This document shows positions 38,200 through 49,383 of a stretch of DNA of 64,000 nt, one piece after another. Position 1 is the stretch's first letter, and every line of letters begins with the position of its first letter. The stretch lies in the NCBI GenBank assembly GCA_033439265.1, contig JAVTVX010000031.1, forward strand, positions 7,425,501 to 7,489,500, given 5' to 3'. This DNA is from Dillenia suffruticosa (taxonomy: Eukaryota; Streptophyta; Magnoliopsida; Dilleniales; Dilleniaceae). The translations under genes and the position numbers were made by a program. The notes below the pieces were generated by a model, which searched no databases, was not told the origin of the DNA, and saw only the letters and a program-made list of their open reading frames with translations.

Positions 38200-39780
38200 C
38201 TAAACAGAAGGGGTCGGAATACTTTGCTCATACTGGAAAAAATTGTCAGCATCAACCTCTCCCTTCACCTTCATCAACCTCTCAAAATTATCCTTGAAGT
38301 AACTGTGGCCATAAACAGGACCCTCACTATATGTATTTCCAATGTCAATATCTCTGTAGTTAAGGAAACTTTCTCTTGGATTGCTGGACACGTATGGAGT
38401 CATAAACTCATACAAGGATCTTGTCAGATTCAGATACTTTTCCGCAGCTGCAACCCCATCTTCCAACCAATTTGCTGCATACTGGATCTTGAAAATATTT
38501 CCAGCCCTGTGCGGAAATGGTGTTTCTGCAGAAGAAATCTCACTCATTCTCCCACCATATGGATTCCACTGCATTCCGACTCCGTCAAATTCGATCAACG
38601 TTTCCCACAGAAGCTCCAAACCATGCACTGGAATAGGTTTCTGCACGTAATCTGATTTTCTTTTTAAATATATTTCACCTCGGGGTGCCTTTTCAAGCAG
38701 AACATCGACTGGCGTGCTCTTTGGGAAACCCATCCAATATAGAACGGACTCGACCCATTTCATTTCAATGCAGTCCTTTTTCTGTAGCCCCAATTTAGGG
38801 AAATCTTTGTTCACAATTGACGAAAGTCTTTCGGTGTCTCCCAAAAACATGGCTACGAAAGTACCTTTTACTGTCTTTTTTGCAGAAGTTGTTGCATTCG
38901 CGGTGGTTAGACCCACTCTTATGAACAGATCTTGATCTAATTTATCAGCCACTTTCTGCCACTGATCCACAATATCTGTCAAGCCTTCTTCGACCGTTCT
39001 ATGGATTTGGAAAACGGTCACAAGTTCAGGTACTTTAACCAACTTCACTTTCCAGGAGAGAATCACTCCAAAACTGGCGGCACCACCACCTCTGATAGCC
39101 CAAAAAAGATCCTCTCCCATCGCTTGGCGATCCAGAATCCTTCCTTTTGCATCCACTATCTGTGCATCGATAATATTGTCAATCGAAAGGCCATATTTTC
39201 TCATCATGTTACCGTAACCACCTCCCGTGAAGTGCCCTCCTGTGCCGAGTGTAGTGCAGACTCCAGCAGGGAAGCCGTGGACTTTGCTCTTTTCGGCAAT
39301 TCTATAATATAGTTCTCCAGTGGATGCGCCTGACTGCACCCATGCAGTCTCGCTGGCTAGGTCGATGCTGATGTTTCGAAGTTTAGCCATGTCTAAGACG
39401 ATGAAAGTGGTGTTTGGATTGACAGAAGCGTATGAGAGTCCATCATAATCATGTCCTCCACTTCGGATTCGGAGCTGGATTCCGTGCCCTTTTGCACAAA
39501 TGATTGTGGTTTGGATGTGGGATTCATGAGTTGGAGTTACTATGAGAAGTGGCTTCGGAGTTGTTGGAGATTTGAATCTCAAGTTTCGGATGTAAGATTG
39601 TAGAACAGATGTGTATGAAGAGTTGGCTTGGGTGAAGATGACGCGAGAGATTGGGCTAGAAGGTTGGGACTTGGATGAGGAACATTGGATAAATTTGCCT
39701 TCAAGAGAATTCGGAGAAGCATATGAAAGAGAGAAGAGAAGGATTGAACATAAACATACAATTGCAATGTGAGGCCCCAT
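38200..39780 (-). CDS. Berberine-bridge-enzyme-like secreted FAD-linked oxidoreductase
   Basis: An intact, intronless frame of 526 residues, usual for plant BBE-like proteins (about 520-560). The start is the ATG at 39780. The frame stays open 21 codons further up but without another ATG, and the chosen start gives a signal peptide (MGPHIAIVCLCSILLFSLSYA) typical of this secreted family. The FAD-binding PCMH domain covers about residues 60-250. Both covalent flavin anchors are present: His110 in RSGGHDYDG and Cys175 in FPAGVCTTLG. Cys33 and Cys95 match the conserved N-terminal disulfide. The C-terminal BBE domain ends with SFLNYRDIDIG followed by NTYSEG. Several Asn-X-Ser/Thr sites suggest glycosylation. 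Leu178, three after Cys175, occupies the gatekeeper place where Leu goes with poor O2 use. Family members oxidise carbohydrates, monolignols or alkaloids; the substrate here cannot be read from sequence. Confidence 0.95.
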   Translation of the reverse strand: MGPHIAIVCLCSILLFSLSYASPNSLEGKFIQCSSSKSQPSSPISRVIFTQANSSYTSVLQSYIRNLRFKSPTTPKPLLIVTPTHESHIQTTIICAKGHGIQLRIRSGGHDYDGLSYASVNPNTTFIVLDMAKLRNISIDLASETAWVQSGASTGELYYRIAEKSKVHGFPAGVCTTLGTGGHFTGGGYGNMMRKYGLSIDNIIDAQIVDAKGRILDRQAMGEDLFWAIRGGGAASFGVILSWKVKLVKVPELVTVFQIHRTVEEGLTDIVDQWQKVADKLDQDLFIRVGLTTANATTSAKKTVKGTFVAMFLGDTERLSSIVNKDFPKLGLQKKDCIEMKWVESVLYWMGFPKSTPVDVLLEKAPRGEIYLKRKSDYVQKPIPVHGLELLWETLIEFDGVGMQWNPYGGRMSEISSAETPFPHRAGNIFKIQYAANWLEDGVAAAEKYLNLTRSLYEFMTPYVSSNPRESFLNYRDIDIGNTYSEGPVYGHSYFKDNFERLMKVKGEVDADNFFQYEQSIPTPSV

Positions 39781-39812
39781 GTTTCTTGGGCTAAAACCTT
39801 TTACAGTTGTGA

Positions 39813-39819
39813 ATTTATA
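39813..39819 (-). promoter_or_regulatory. TATA-like box of the BBE-like gene
   Basis: TATAAAT on the minus strand, 33 bases upstream of the ATG. If used with normal spacing, transcription would start only a few bases before the start codon, so either the leader is very short or another promoter element is used. Confidence 0.4.
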
Positions 39820-39844
39820 GACACTTCGGGAATTTGTTAACACT

Positions 39845-40449
39845 ATTTTTTATAAGTTCCCTACACAACCAAGGTTTAATATATTTGCCATTTAGGTTAT
39901 GTTTTGATTCATTTCCTCTACAAACATCCTTTGTTCGCCTGCTCAAACCTTTATGGGATGATTTGATCGTGTGTATAAGGTAGTGAAAATTGCACTACCA
40001 TTTTCATAACTAGTTTGTTGACTTCACAAAACTATATTTGGGCTAAAATTAGAAAAAAAAATTAATTATATTTTTGTGCCCATCTTTCTTTAATTTCTCT
40101 TTCTTAAAAGAATCATATAGGAATAAGAACCTAAGCAAAAAAGAAAACTGTTTTCTTTTTCTGGATTGAACATAGAGAAACAATAGCAAGAGTATGATAT
40201 ATCCTACACAGGGAAGGTTGAAATATTTGCCATTTATATTTTTCATGTTCAAAACTAGGCGGGTTGGGTAGAGAAGTCCCTATAGGAAATAAGATTTAAT
40301 TTTTGAATCTTCCAATAAAGTCAGTTTGATTTAACTTCAAAAGAAAAAAACAATAGTTTACTAAATTATGTATCTCTTAATTGAACCTTTTCTTTTTAGT
40401 TGCCAAATATAATTTTATAAATAAAAAATGGATTAATGGACATATTATA
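39845..40449. other. A+T-rich upstream flank of the BBE-like gene
   Basis: No gene or mobile element is recognised. It contains ordinary A+T-rich DNA with poly-A/T runs. Promoter elements for the oxidoreductase are expected here, but none beyond the TATA-like box can be pointed to with support. Confidence 0.4.
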
Positions 40450-41600
40450 TATTAAAGATCGGAAGCAATATAAACTATGAAACACTAATAATATATTATT
40501 TTGGTAAAATATTCCTATAAATTGGGTCTATATAGAAAATTAATTGTTATCGATATGAAAATAAAGAAAGTAAAATATTTTCAAAATCAAATGAGTTATT
40601 GATTTATTCTAATATATAATATTATTTAATAATTGATTTTATTTTAATACATAATATATATTTTTTAATAATTTTATAATGAAAATCATTTGATTTAAAA
40701 AAAAAAACAATTACATGTAATTTGACAGGCAGACACGTGGATGCTTATGCGACTGAAAATGTGGCGCTGAATATAAGATACATTATGTTGACCGGACATT
40801 TTGTGACCAATCAAAGAAGAAAATGTGATAGAAGTTGAGAGAAAATAATGAAAGATCAGAATGACATCATTCTAAGACGTTTTTAACCTCTTAACATTAG
40901 CATCTACCATATTAGACCAGCAAATTTCAGGCGGCATGTGAGAGCGCATGGGGTTTTTTGGTGTCCGGCAACATGTGTCTTGAACATGTCATTTGATTTT
41001 ATTAGAAAAATATTTGAGAAATTTAAACATGACTTTCATACCATATTAGAACTGAAAAACAATATAAAAATACGAAACACTGATGATAAAAAACTCATTG
41101 TTACAAATATAAAAATAATAAATTATCAAATATTCTCAAAATTAAATTAATTATTAACTTATTTTAATATATAATATTCTTAAATAACTGATTTAATTTG
41201 ATACATAATATATATTTTCAAACATTCCCCTCACACTTAATGTGATATAACGGAACTGTTTTAATTGGGACAATACATATATACTAATATATTGACATAT
41301 GGATACTAATGTGGTTAAAAATGTGAAATTGACTATAAAGCACATGGTACGACCAAACAATTTATGACCAGTAAGAGAAGGACACGTGATAGAGGTTGAG
41401 AAATAATAGTAAAAGATTAAAACAACATCATTTTAAGTCATCTTCAACCTTTTAGACGGCAGGATCCGGTAGATTGGACCAATGATCTTCAAGCAACACA
41501 TGAGAGCACCTGGGAGATGTTTTTTGACATTTGGTAGTACATATTGTTGACACTGACATCTTGATTTGTTTAGAAAATATTAGAGAAGGTGACACGTGCT
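40450..41600. repeat. Diverged tandem duplication, unit about 560 bp
   Basis: Two successive units (about 40450-41015 and 41040-41600) share the same order of landmarks: GAAACACT, AATATATAATATT (40611 and 41166), ATACATAATATATATTTT, a GTGATAGA-GTTGAG block (about 40826 and 41387), ACATCATT (40864 and 41425) and TGAGAGC followed by a G/T-rich stretch. The offset is 555-565 bp, growing by small indels. Identity is moderate by eye. The origin is unknown and no coding potential is seen. Confidence 0.7.
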
Positions 41601-41830
41601 AATGTGTAGACTAAGTGTCAGAGTCAAAAGGTGATGTGTTCAAGATGACGTGTACACATAGGTGCTAACATAGAAGGATAGGTGGATGCTGACGCGGAGG
41701 ACACATGGCTAATGACATGGCAGACGTGGCCTCGACATCTAACATAAGAGATGACGTGTCAGTTGACATGTCTATTGCTGTGTCAGATGACATGGCTATC
41801 GTGGTCCCCAAAATTTGATATGGTAAATGA
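41600..41830. repeat. Cluster of degenerate TGACGTG/TGACATG motifs
   Basis: The stretch is filled with near-repeats such as GATGACGTGT, TGACACGTG, ATGACATGGC and GTTGACATGTC on the plus strand at irregular spacing. ACGT-core motifs are bZIP-type binding sites, but here they look like decayed short tandem repeats and no adjacent gene uses them visibly. Confidence 0.45.
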
Positions 41831-41921
41831 CTTGTCTACCGACGTTTCTGACTACATGGTTGATGACCAAGCCAGTATTGGCCAATCTAGGTATGACATA
41901 TGGCACTGGTTGAGAGCGCGT

Positions 41922-44018
41922 CACTGCAAAAATTCAAAATTTCTTGACATTTATTTGACAAATCTCAACATTTTTTAAGTCTTGCTGAATGATGGGACAA
42001 TGAAAAGAAAAAAGTTGGAAAAAATGTCTAGGAAATTATGATTGGGAAAAATGACGACGTTTTATGAAAAAACATCGCTCAAAACATGAACATTTCCCGA
42101 TGTTGTTTGCACGGAAAATGTTGGCAAATGTAAAGCATTTGTGATGTTTTTCACTTTTAAATGTCTGGTGAAACTGTCCCATTTCTAGACATTTTGGAGT
42201 AAACCATGGGAAAGTCTTCACTCTTGCTCGACATTTGCTACTTCATACATCAATAAAGGAGTATTAATTACGGACGTTTAAAAGCAAAATGTCAGCAAGG
42301 TTGTTGGAGTTGCTGTTGTTTTGCTCTTAAATGTTGACAATTACTTAGAGATTTGTCGAATTTTGTGTAGAATATAAACAAATCTTGTGTATTTAGCTAC
42401 GTTATTCTCTTGCAAATGTCGGCAAAAGTTATTCTTTTTTCACAAATTTTTCTTCGTACAACTGGTCTCAAAAACCCACTTATCAAACAATAATATCTAT
42501 ATTTCATTACCAATCTCATTACCGTTTCAAATATCCATACTTCATCCGTTCACAATATTCTGAATATCGATCAATAATAATCTAAATATCAAACAACAAT
42601 ACTCCAAACAACCATTAACTATAAACATAAAATATAACTCCAAATATTTATAACCACAAACATAATATATGACTCAAGTATCCATCAAGAACAAACATAA
42701 TATAAATTGAATTTCAATCACAAAAATAAAGAAGTAGTCATTTGATTAAATTAAATAAGTTTTTATACAATAATTAAAATATACTTATATCAATATATCA
42801 TAATATATGCAATAACCTCAAAACATATAACCCCTCGTATGGATGGAAAGCTACCACCATCACTAAATACATCATCATCATCTTATAAAAATAATATATT
42901 TATAATTAAAACAATCATAAAATATCATGTAATATAATCCATATTATATTTAAAAATATACAAGCCAATCTATTATCTCTTTTAGAATGCTATCATGTAT
43001 CTCAAGATTTGCAAATGCTGGCTTGACCAAATTAAAGAAATATTTAAATTTGTCATTTGTTATCTTTAATTTACTCTCAAGCTTTGGATGTCTTTGCACG
43101 TAAAGTTGAGGTGGCAGTAGCCATTTTGAAGAGAAGATGATGACCCATAATAGCTAATTGCCGTTACCCCTATCCCCTTTCCTCTCAGTTTACCCAGATG
43201 TTCTTTGCCAGCAAGTTGGGATAAACACTCTATCCTCAATGTCATCAAAGGACTCATGTTGAAATTGCTTGTTCACTTGTTATCATTTTCTCAGTTTATT
43301 TCTATGTATACAAAGAGCAAATATCAATATTAACACAAACTCTTACTATGAAATGATATCAAAAATTCATATAATTAGCATTATACTATCTTACTCTAAG
43401 TTGGCATATGAACCATCCTTCTTCATATGGGTAGCTTGTAAAGTTCAATTCAACTAGGATATGTCATGCCTCTAATTCCTAAAACTAAAGTGTTAGCATC
43501 TAAAAAACTACCAAGAAATATACTATCGGTATATAATTGTTTACTAATTCATTTGCCTCACAAATGATTTGGACCCATAGTGTGAGTATACATTTGTTGT
43601 AATCTCTTTTCTTCCCTGCTTCTTCTGATTGATCTTGTAAAATATATTGAGTTATTATTATATCATATCATAATGGTATAAAAGTGAAAAATATGGAATT
43701 TCTCTAAATATATTATTACCTTTTCATGTTTTGAATACCAATGTGAAACTATAGCTTCTCATTCATGTGGGTTAGACCCTGAAACATTTGTTAAAACCTC
43801 TTCAGTTGTTTTGTTAATATCATAATTTTTTTTTCAAAGTGCACATATAGTCTTTAAATTTTGTTGAAATCGATTTAAATACAAAAGCTCAGCAGCAGCC
43901 TGTTGTTAGTATCATATATAAATCCTTCCTATAAAATAATTATAAAAAAAAAAACTTAAATGAGAAATATTGCAACAACTACACAAGGAAGCATAGCGTG
44001 AAATTACCTTTATGAATG
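41922..44018. mobile_element. CACTA-type transposon remnant with CACTG terminus (one end)
   Basis: CACTGCAAAAATTC at 41922 resembles CACTA-superfamily tips. It is followed to about 42430 by a subterminal array of short motifs in both orientations (GACATTT, AAATGTC, AATGTCGGCAAA). Behind it lies an A+T-rich part, then a minus-strand remnant of a plant transposase (43066-43257). The opposite tip was not found; it may lie beyond the young Copia, which interrupts this stretch at 44023, or be lost. The right limit given is simply the Copia insertion. Confidence 0.45.
43066..43257 (-). pseudogene. TNP1/TNPA-like transposase fragment
   Basis: A 63-codon open stretch contains LAGKEHLGKLRGKGIGVT. This matches the pattern of plant En/Spm TNPA-like proteins (a Leu-Gly-x-x-Glu-His-x-Gly-(R/K)-(V/L)-Arg-Gly block followed by G-x-G-V-T). 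The frame has no start of its own and the flanks are not coding, so this is a relic of one exon. It lies inside the CACTG-ended stretch and supports its reading as a CACTA element. The similarity is recalled and was not computed. Confidence 0.45.
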
Positions 44019-44023
44019 CTTTC

Positions 44024-44234
44024 TGTTAATGTGCAAAGATTTAGGCACATAATTAGCCTTTCATTATGTATTTTAGTTTATTACTCATTATTCGCTATTA
44101 TTCTCTTTCCTATTGTAACTTGGTTGACCTCTTGATTCTCTTTCCTATTTTTACTAGGTTGATGTGTATATATGTAAATCATATTCTCTTGTATAGAAAC
44201 ATCACAAAGAAATACAATTAGTATTTCACTTTCA
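44024..44234 (+). repeat. 5' LTR of Copia copy 2
   Basis: 211 bp, TGTTAATGTGCAAAG to TTTCACTTTCA. A TATA-like GTATATATG lies near 44167. The primer site follows directly. Confidence 0.95.
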
Positions 44235-44247
44235 TGGTATCAGAGCC
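44235..44247 (+). other. Primer binding site of Copia copy 2
   Basis: TGGTATCAGAGCC, complementary to the 3' end of initiator methionine tRNA, abuts the 5' LTR. Confidence 0.92.
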
Positions 44248-47200
44248 AGACTCTCTCTAGGTTTTCGAGCTATCAATTTGTTTCTGTCTCTTGCTCTCAT
44301 TGTCACAATTGATTTGTGACCCGATTTGTAGCTCTGGTTAGTCAGTTTATTTATTTTTTCTCTCTCTGAATTTGTTTTTTTGTCTTTGTTTGATTCTTCT
44401 TTTGGGTTTCTTGATATGGACAAATCTGAAATTTCTCGTCCTATTGGCACTATCCTGGATGGCTCTAATTATACATTGTGGTCTCAACGTATGAAAAGTT
44501 TTTTAATTGGACGTAAACTTTGGCGTATTATTACCGGTGATATTGTCAAACCAATTCGTGATACGAATGAAAATGATGCAACATATGCTGAACATCTTGA
44601 GGATTGGGATAGCAAAAATCATCAGATCATTACTTGGTTTTGCAACACTTCTATTTCATCCATTCATATTCAGTTTGCTGACTTTGATACTGCAAAAGAA
44701 ATTTGGGATTTTTTGTCTAATAGGTATAAAACTACTGGTCTTGCACATTATTATCAGTTGCTCACTACTCTAAATAGCCTTAAGCAACAGTCGGGACAGT
44801 CGGTTAATGACTTTCTTGCCATCATTCAACCTGTATGGAATCAATTATCCCAAGCTAAAATCAGTGATGATCATCTTCGTCTCATTCAAGTCCTTATGGC
44901 ACTTCATCCTGAATATGAATCAGTACGTGCTGCTCTGTTACATCGTGCTCCATTGCCCACTTTGGATGCTGCGGTTAAAGAAATTCTGTTTGAGGAAACT
45001 CGTCTTGGTTTATTCAAACCTCATTCGTCAGAAGTTGCTTTTGCAATCACTCAGCCTCGCTCCAACTCTGGATCTGCCTTCTGTAAGAATTGCCGCAACC
45101 TTGGTCATACGTTTGCTACTTGTCCTACTGTTGAGTGCAGATACTGTCATAAACATGGCCATATTTTGGAAAATTGTCCAATTCGCCCATCTCGTCCTAA
45201 AGGGGATTCGACGAAATCCAAGTCTTCCTCTAAACCTGGATCCTCTACCATTGCTGTTGCTGCTGCTTCCTCTAGTGAGTCCTCTTCCCCTTTTCTTACT
45301 ATTAGGGATCTAGAAGCTCTTCTCAAACAAGTGATTCCTTCTTCCACCGCTCTATCTGTCACCCCAGGTAATACTTGGCTTCTTGATTCTGCTTGTTGTA
45401 ATCATATGACTTCTCAATTTTCTCTATTGTCTAAACCAACTCCTGCTAGTTCTCTTCCCTCTATTCACATTGCTGATGGTAGTAGTATGACCATTACTCA
45501 TACTGGTACAGCAACTACCTCTACCCTTACCCTTCCCGATACTTATTTTGTTCCTAGTCTAGCCTTAAACTTAATCTCTGTTGGTCAATTGTGTGATCTT
45601 GGTCTTACTGTTTTATTTTCTCCTCTTGGTTGTCAGGTTCAGGACCTTCAGACGGGATAGATTCTTGGAACGGGACGCAAGGTGGGCAGATTATTTGAGC
45701 TCACATCTCTTCACATTCCTATTCAACGACAGATTTCTGCTTCTACCACCATTCTCTTGACATATCAATGGCACCTCCATCTTAGTCATGCATCTGCTCA
45801 TAAAATCCGATCCTTGATTTCTAGTGGTTCATTAGGCATTTCTAAATTTGAGTCTTTTGATTGTTTACATTGTCAACAAGCAAAGCAACCTGCTTTATCC
45901 TTTAACAATAATAACTCTATTTGTGATACTCCTTTTGGCTTAATTCACTCTGATATTTGGGGTCCTGCTCTTACTTCCACTGTGAATGGCTTCCGATATT
46001 TTGTTTTATTCATCGATGACTATTCGAGATTCACTTGGCTATACTTTCTCAAGCATAGATCTGAATTGCCCCAAATTTATATTGATTTTGCTACCATGAT
46101 TAAAACTCAATTTTCGTGTCCTATTAAAATTCTTCGTACTGACAATGCAATGGAGTATCGGGATTCTATCCTTCTCCAGTTTCTCAAACAACATGGCACT
46201 ATTCTCCAACGATCTTGCCCTTATACCTCAGCAGAATGGTCGAGCAGAACGTAAACATCGTCATATCTTAGATTCTGTTCGTGCTCACCTTCTTTCTGCA
46301 TCCTGTCCTGAAAAATTTTGGGGTGAGGCTGTTCTTACTTCTATTTATACTATTAATCGTCTCCCCACTCTAGTTCTTCAAAATCTCTCTCCCTTTGAAC
46401 GATTACATGGCAAGGCACCTGACTACTCTACTTTCAAAGTTTTTGGTTGTGCTTGTTTTGTTCTTCTTAACCCCCATGAACATACTAAACTTGAACCTCG
46501 TGCTCGTCTTTGTTGCTTTCTTAGGTATGGGATAGAACATAAAGGTTATCGTTGTTGGGATCCTATTTCTGGCAGACTACGTATTTCTCGCCATGTCACA
46601 TTTTGGGAACACACCATGTTTTCTACATTATCCAAATTCCATAGTTCTTTCTCTACTTCTCAACATTTTTTTACTGATCCTTCACTGGAATTATTTCCTT
46701 CGTCTGCTACAGACTCTTCTCTTTCAGCTTCTTTTACTGAGCTTACTGTATCTGATCCCTCCTCTGCCTCTCCATTTCCAGAACCTGCTTCCTCTGATGA
46801 TCCTGTTCCTCCTCTTCGTCGCTCCAGTCGGGTACGAGACACTCCACATCATCTTAGAGATTATCATTGTTTTTCTACTATTGTCTCTTTACATGAACCT
46901 CATTCTTATCGTGAGGCTAGTACTAATCCTTTGTGGCAGCAAGCAATGTCTGAAGAACTTCAGGCCTTAGAGAAAACTCACACTTGGGATTTAGTTGATC
47001 TACCTTCGGGTAAAACTGTTATAGGATGTAAATGGATTTACAAAATTAAGACTCGCTCTGATGGTTCTATTGAGCGATATAAAGCTCGTTTGGTTGCTAA
47101 AGGTTATACTCAGGAATACGTCATTGATTATGAAGAAACATTTGCTCCTGTTGCTCGATTAACCTCTGTCCGAAGTCTTTTGGCTGTTGCTGCAGCCAAA

Positions 47201-48436
47201 CATTGGCCTCTTTTTCAGATGGATGTTAAAAATGCCTTTCTTAATGGAGATCTGAATGAAGAAGTCTATATGCATCCTCCACCTGGGTATTCTCATTCTC
47301 CACAAAAAGTTTGTCTTCTTCGTCGTGCTTTATGTGGTCTTAAACAAGCTCGTCGTGCATGGTTTGCCAAATTCAGCTCTACTATTACACGTTTTGGTTT
47401 TATCTCTAGTTCTCATGATTCTGCACTATTTATTCGTCGTACTGACAAGGGTGTTGTTCTTTTGTTGCTTTATGTGGATGATATAATTATTACAGGTGAT
47501 GATTCTTTGGTCATTTCTGACTTACAGAATTATCTTAGTCATCATTTTGAGATGAAAAATTTGGGATCACTCAATTACTTTCTTGGTCTTGAAGTCTCGT
47601 CTAGCTCTGATGGATACTATCTTTCTCAAGCCAAATATGCTTCTGATTTAATATCTAGATCTGGCATCACAGACTCATCTACTGCTTCTACACCATTAGA
47701 CACTAATGTTAAGTTAACTCCATTTGATGGTACACCTCTTCCTGATCCTACTCTATATCGGCAACTTGTTGGTGGTCTTGTTTATCTTACAGTGACTCGC
47801 CCTGATATTGCTTATGCTGTGCATATTGTTAGCCAATTTATGTCTGCTCCACGAACGACTCACTTTACTGCCATTCTTCGTATTATCCGGTATGTCAAAG
47901 GCACTCTCCTTCATGGCCTTCATTTTTCTGCTCATTCATCATTAACTTTGTCCGGATACTCTGATGCTGATTGGGCTGGGGACCCTACTGATCGTCGATC
48001 CACCATTGGTTACTGTTTCTTTTTGGGTGACTCCCTCATTTCATGGCGCAGTAAGAAGCAAACGGTCACCTCTCGCTCTGTCACAGAATCAGAATATCGA
48101 GCACTTGCATATGCTACATCTGAACTACTGTGGCTCCGTTGGTTACTTGAGGATATGGGTGTTACACACTCTTCTGCTACTATTTTATACTATGACAATC
48201 GTAGTGCCATTCAAATTGCTCATAATGATGTCTTCCACGAACGAACCAAACACATTGAAACTGATTATCACTTTGTTCGACAACATTTCCAACGTGGCAC
48301 TTTACAACTTGTTTCGGTTTCTTTTGAAAATCAAACTACTGATCTTTTCACTAAAGCTCATCTTCCTGGACGGTTCAATCTTTTACTTCACAAACTCAAG
48401 TTGGTCTCTACTATCCCCCCTTGAGTTTGAGGGGGG

Positions 48437-48647
48437 TGTTAATGTGCAAAGATTTAGGCACATAATTAGCCTTTCATTATGTATTTTAGTTTATTACTCA
48501 TTATTCTCTATTATTCTCTTTCCTATTGTAACTTGGTTGACCTCTTGATTCTCTTTCCTATTTTTACTAGGTTGATGTGTATATATGTAAATTATATTCT
48601 CTTGTATAGAAACATCACAAAGAAATACAATTAGTATTTCACTTTCA
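48437..48647 (+). repeat. 3' LTR of Copia copy 2
   Basis: 211 bp, two substitutions from the 5' LTR. It is preceded by the purine tract TTTGAGGGGGG (48426-48436) and followed by the CTTTC duplication. Confidence 0.95.
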
Positions 48648-48652
48648 CTTTC

Positions 48653-49350
48653 ATGTGTCCCTTTGATGCCAAAGGGATCCTGCACCAATCGTATTGACTA
48701 AGCAGGCAAAATCACAAATTTTTTACCACAAGACCAAAAATAGTAGCTAGTATATGAGATTTGCATCACTGATTACATCTCAACATTGAAAGACACAATA
48801 ATATATTATGATCATAGATCCCATATATCTTTAAGAGTGCTCTTCTCTCTCCTAGGCTACTTCTAATATCATCAATTGTTAAATATCATGTAATAAATTA
48901 ATAATAGATCTCACTTTCTTAAATTTTAAATAAAAATAAGGAGTATTGGTGCATTACCAAAAGGTGAGCTCTAGTAAAGTATTGTTTCTAATATCATCAT
49001 TTGTAAAATATCACTTAATGAATTAACTGCAATGGAAACCAAAATGTGGCCTCTTGTAAAGTATAATTTCTATCTTGTAAAATTTCATTCTTCATTGTTC
49101 AGTGAGATATTTCAAACTCTAGTAAAAAATTTATATACCCACATCTTTTGGTATTTTGTGTTTTGTGACTTGATATTTATATGGTTAGATTCTCCATGAG
49201 AAAGGATTTTTAATTATACAAAGAACACAAAAAATGATTAAGAATCGGGAGAAATATAGTCATTGGAAACAAGGTTAAATAGCAAAATTTTAATGAATTA
49301 AGTAAGAAAATGAACAGTAAAATCTGCTTTCCCCACTCTTGACCATGGCG
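48653..49350. other. Non-coding stretch between Copia copy 2 and the CACTA element
   Basis: No gene is recognised. A weak duplication of about 124-bp offset is visible (CTAATATCATCA at about 48864 and 48988, each followed by ATTTGTTAAATATCA-like text). It may be further DNA of the CACTG-ended element. Confidence 0.4.
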
Positions 49351-49353
49351 CAT

Positions 49354-49383
49354 CACTACAAAACAATACCGTATTAGCAATGG
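49354..49383 (+). repeat. Left terminal inverted repeat of the CACTA element
   Basis: 30 bp beginning CACTACAAAA. The inverted right end agrees at 25 of 30 positions. Solo LTR D is inserted exactly at its inner border. Confidence 0.88.

Larger units (their letters stand above)
44024..48647 (+). mobile_element. Young Copia LTR retrotransposon (copy 2)
   Basis: A full-length 4.6-kb element with both 211-bp LTRs and a perfect 5-bp duplication CTTTC (44019-44023, 48648-48652). Parts in order: primer site (44235-44247), gag with UBN2-type N-terminus (from the ATG at 44416, MDKSEISRPIGTILDGSNY) and a CCHC knuckle (CRYCHKHGHILENC), protease (WLLDSACCNHM), integrase core (about 45900-46500), RT (about 47000-47700; DVKNAFLNGDLNEEVYM, YVDDIIITG), RNase H (about 47940-48420) and a purine tract. 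It looks nearly whole, with about two breaks. The LTRs differ at 2 of 211 positions (about 1 percent). At a commonly used plant rate of 1.3e-8 per site per year that is roughly 0.4 million years. The short LTRs suggest an Ale/Ivana-type lineage, not settled. Confidence 0.95.

Noticed and set aside
39781-39843. A 21-codon N-terminal extension of the oxidoreductase
   Set aside because: It begins with GTG, lacks an ATG and would bury the signal peptide; the TATA-like box lies within it.
46660-46842. Minus-strand open frame rich in Glu and Ser, and others in this region
   Set aside because: Shadow frames of the Copia pol region on the other strand.
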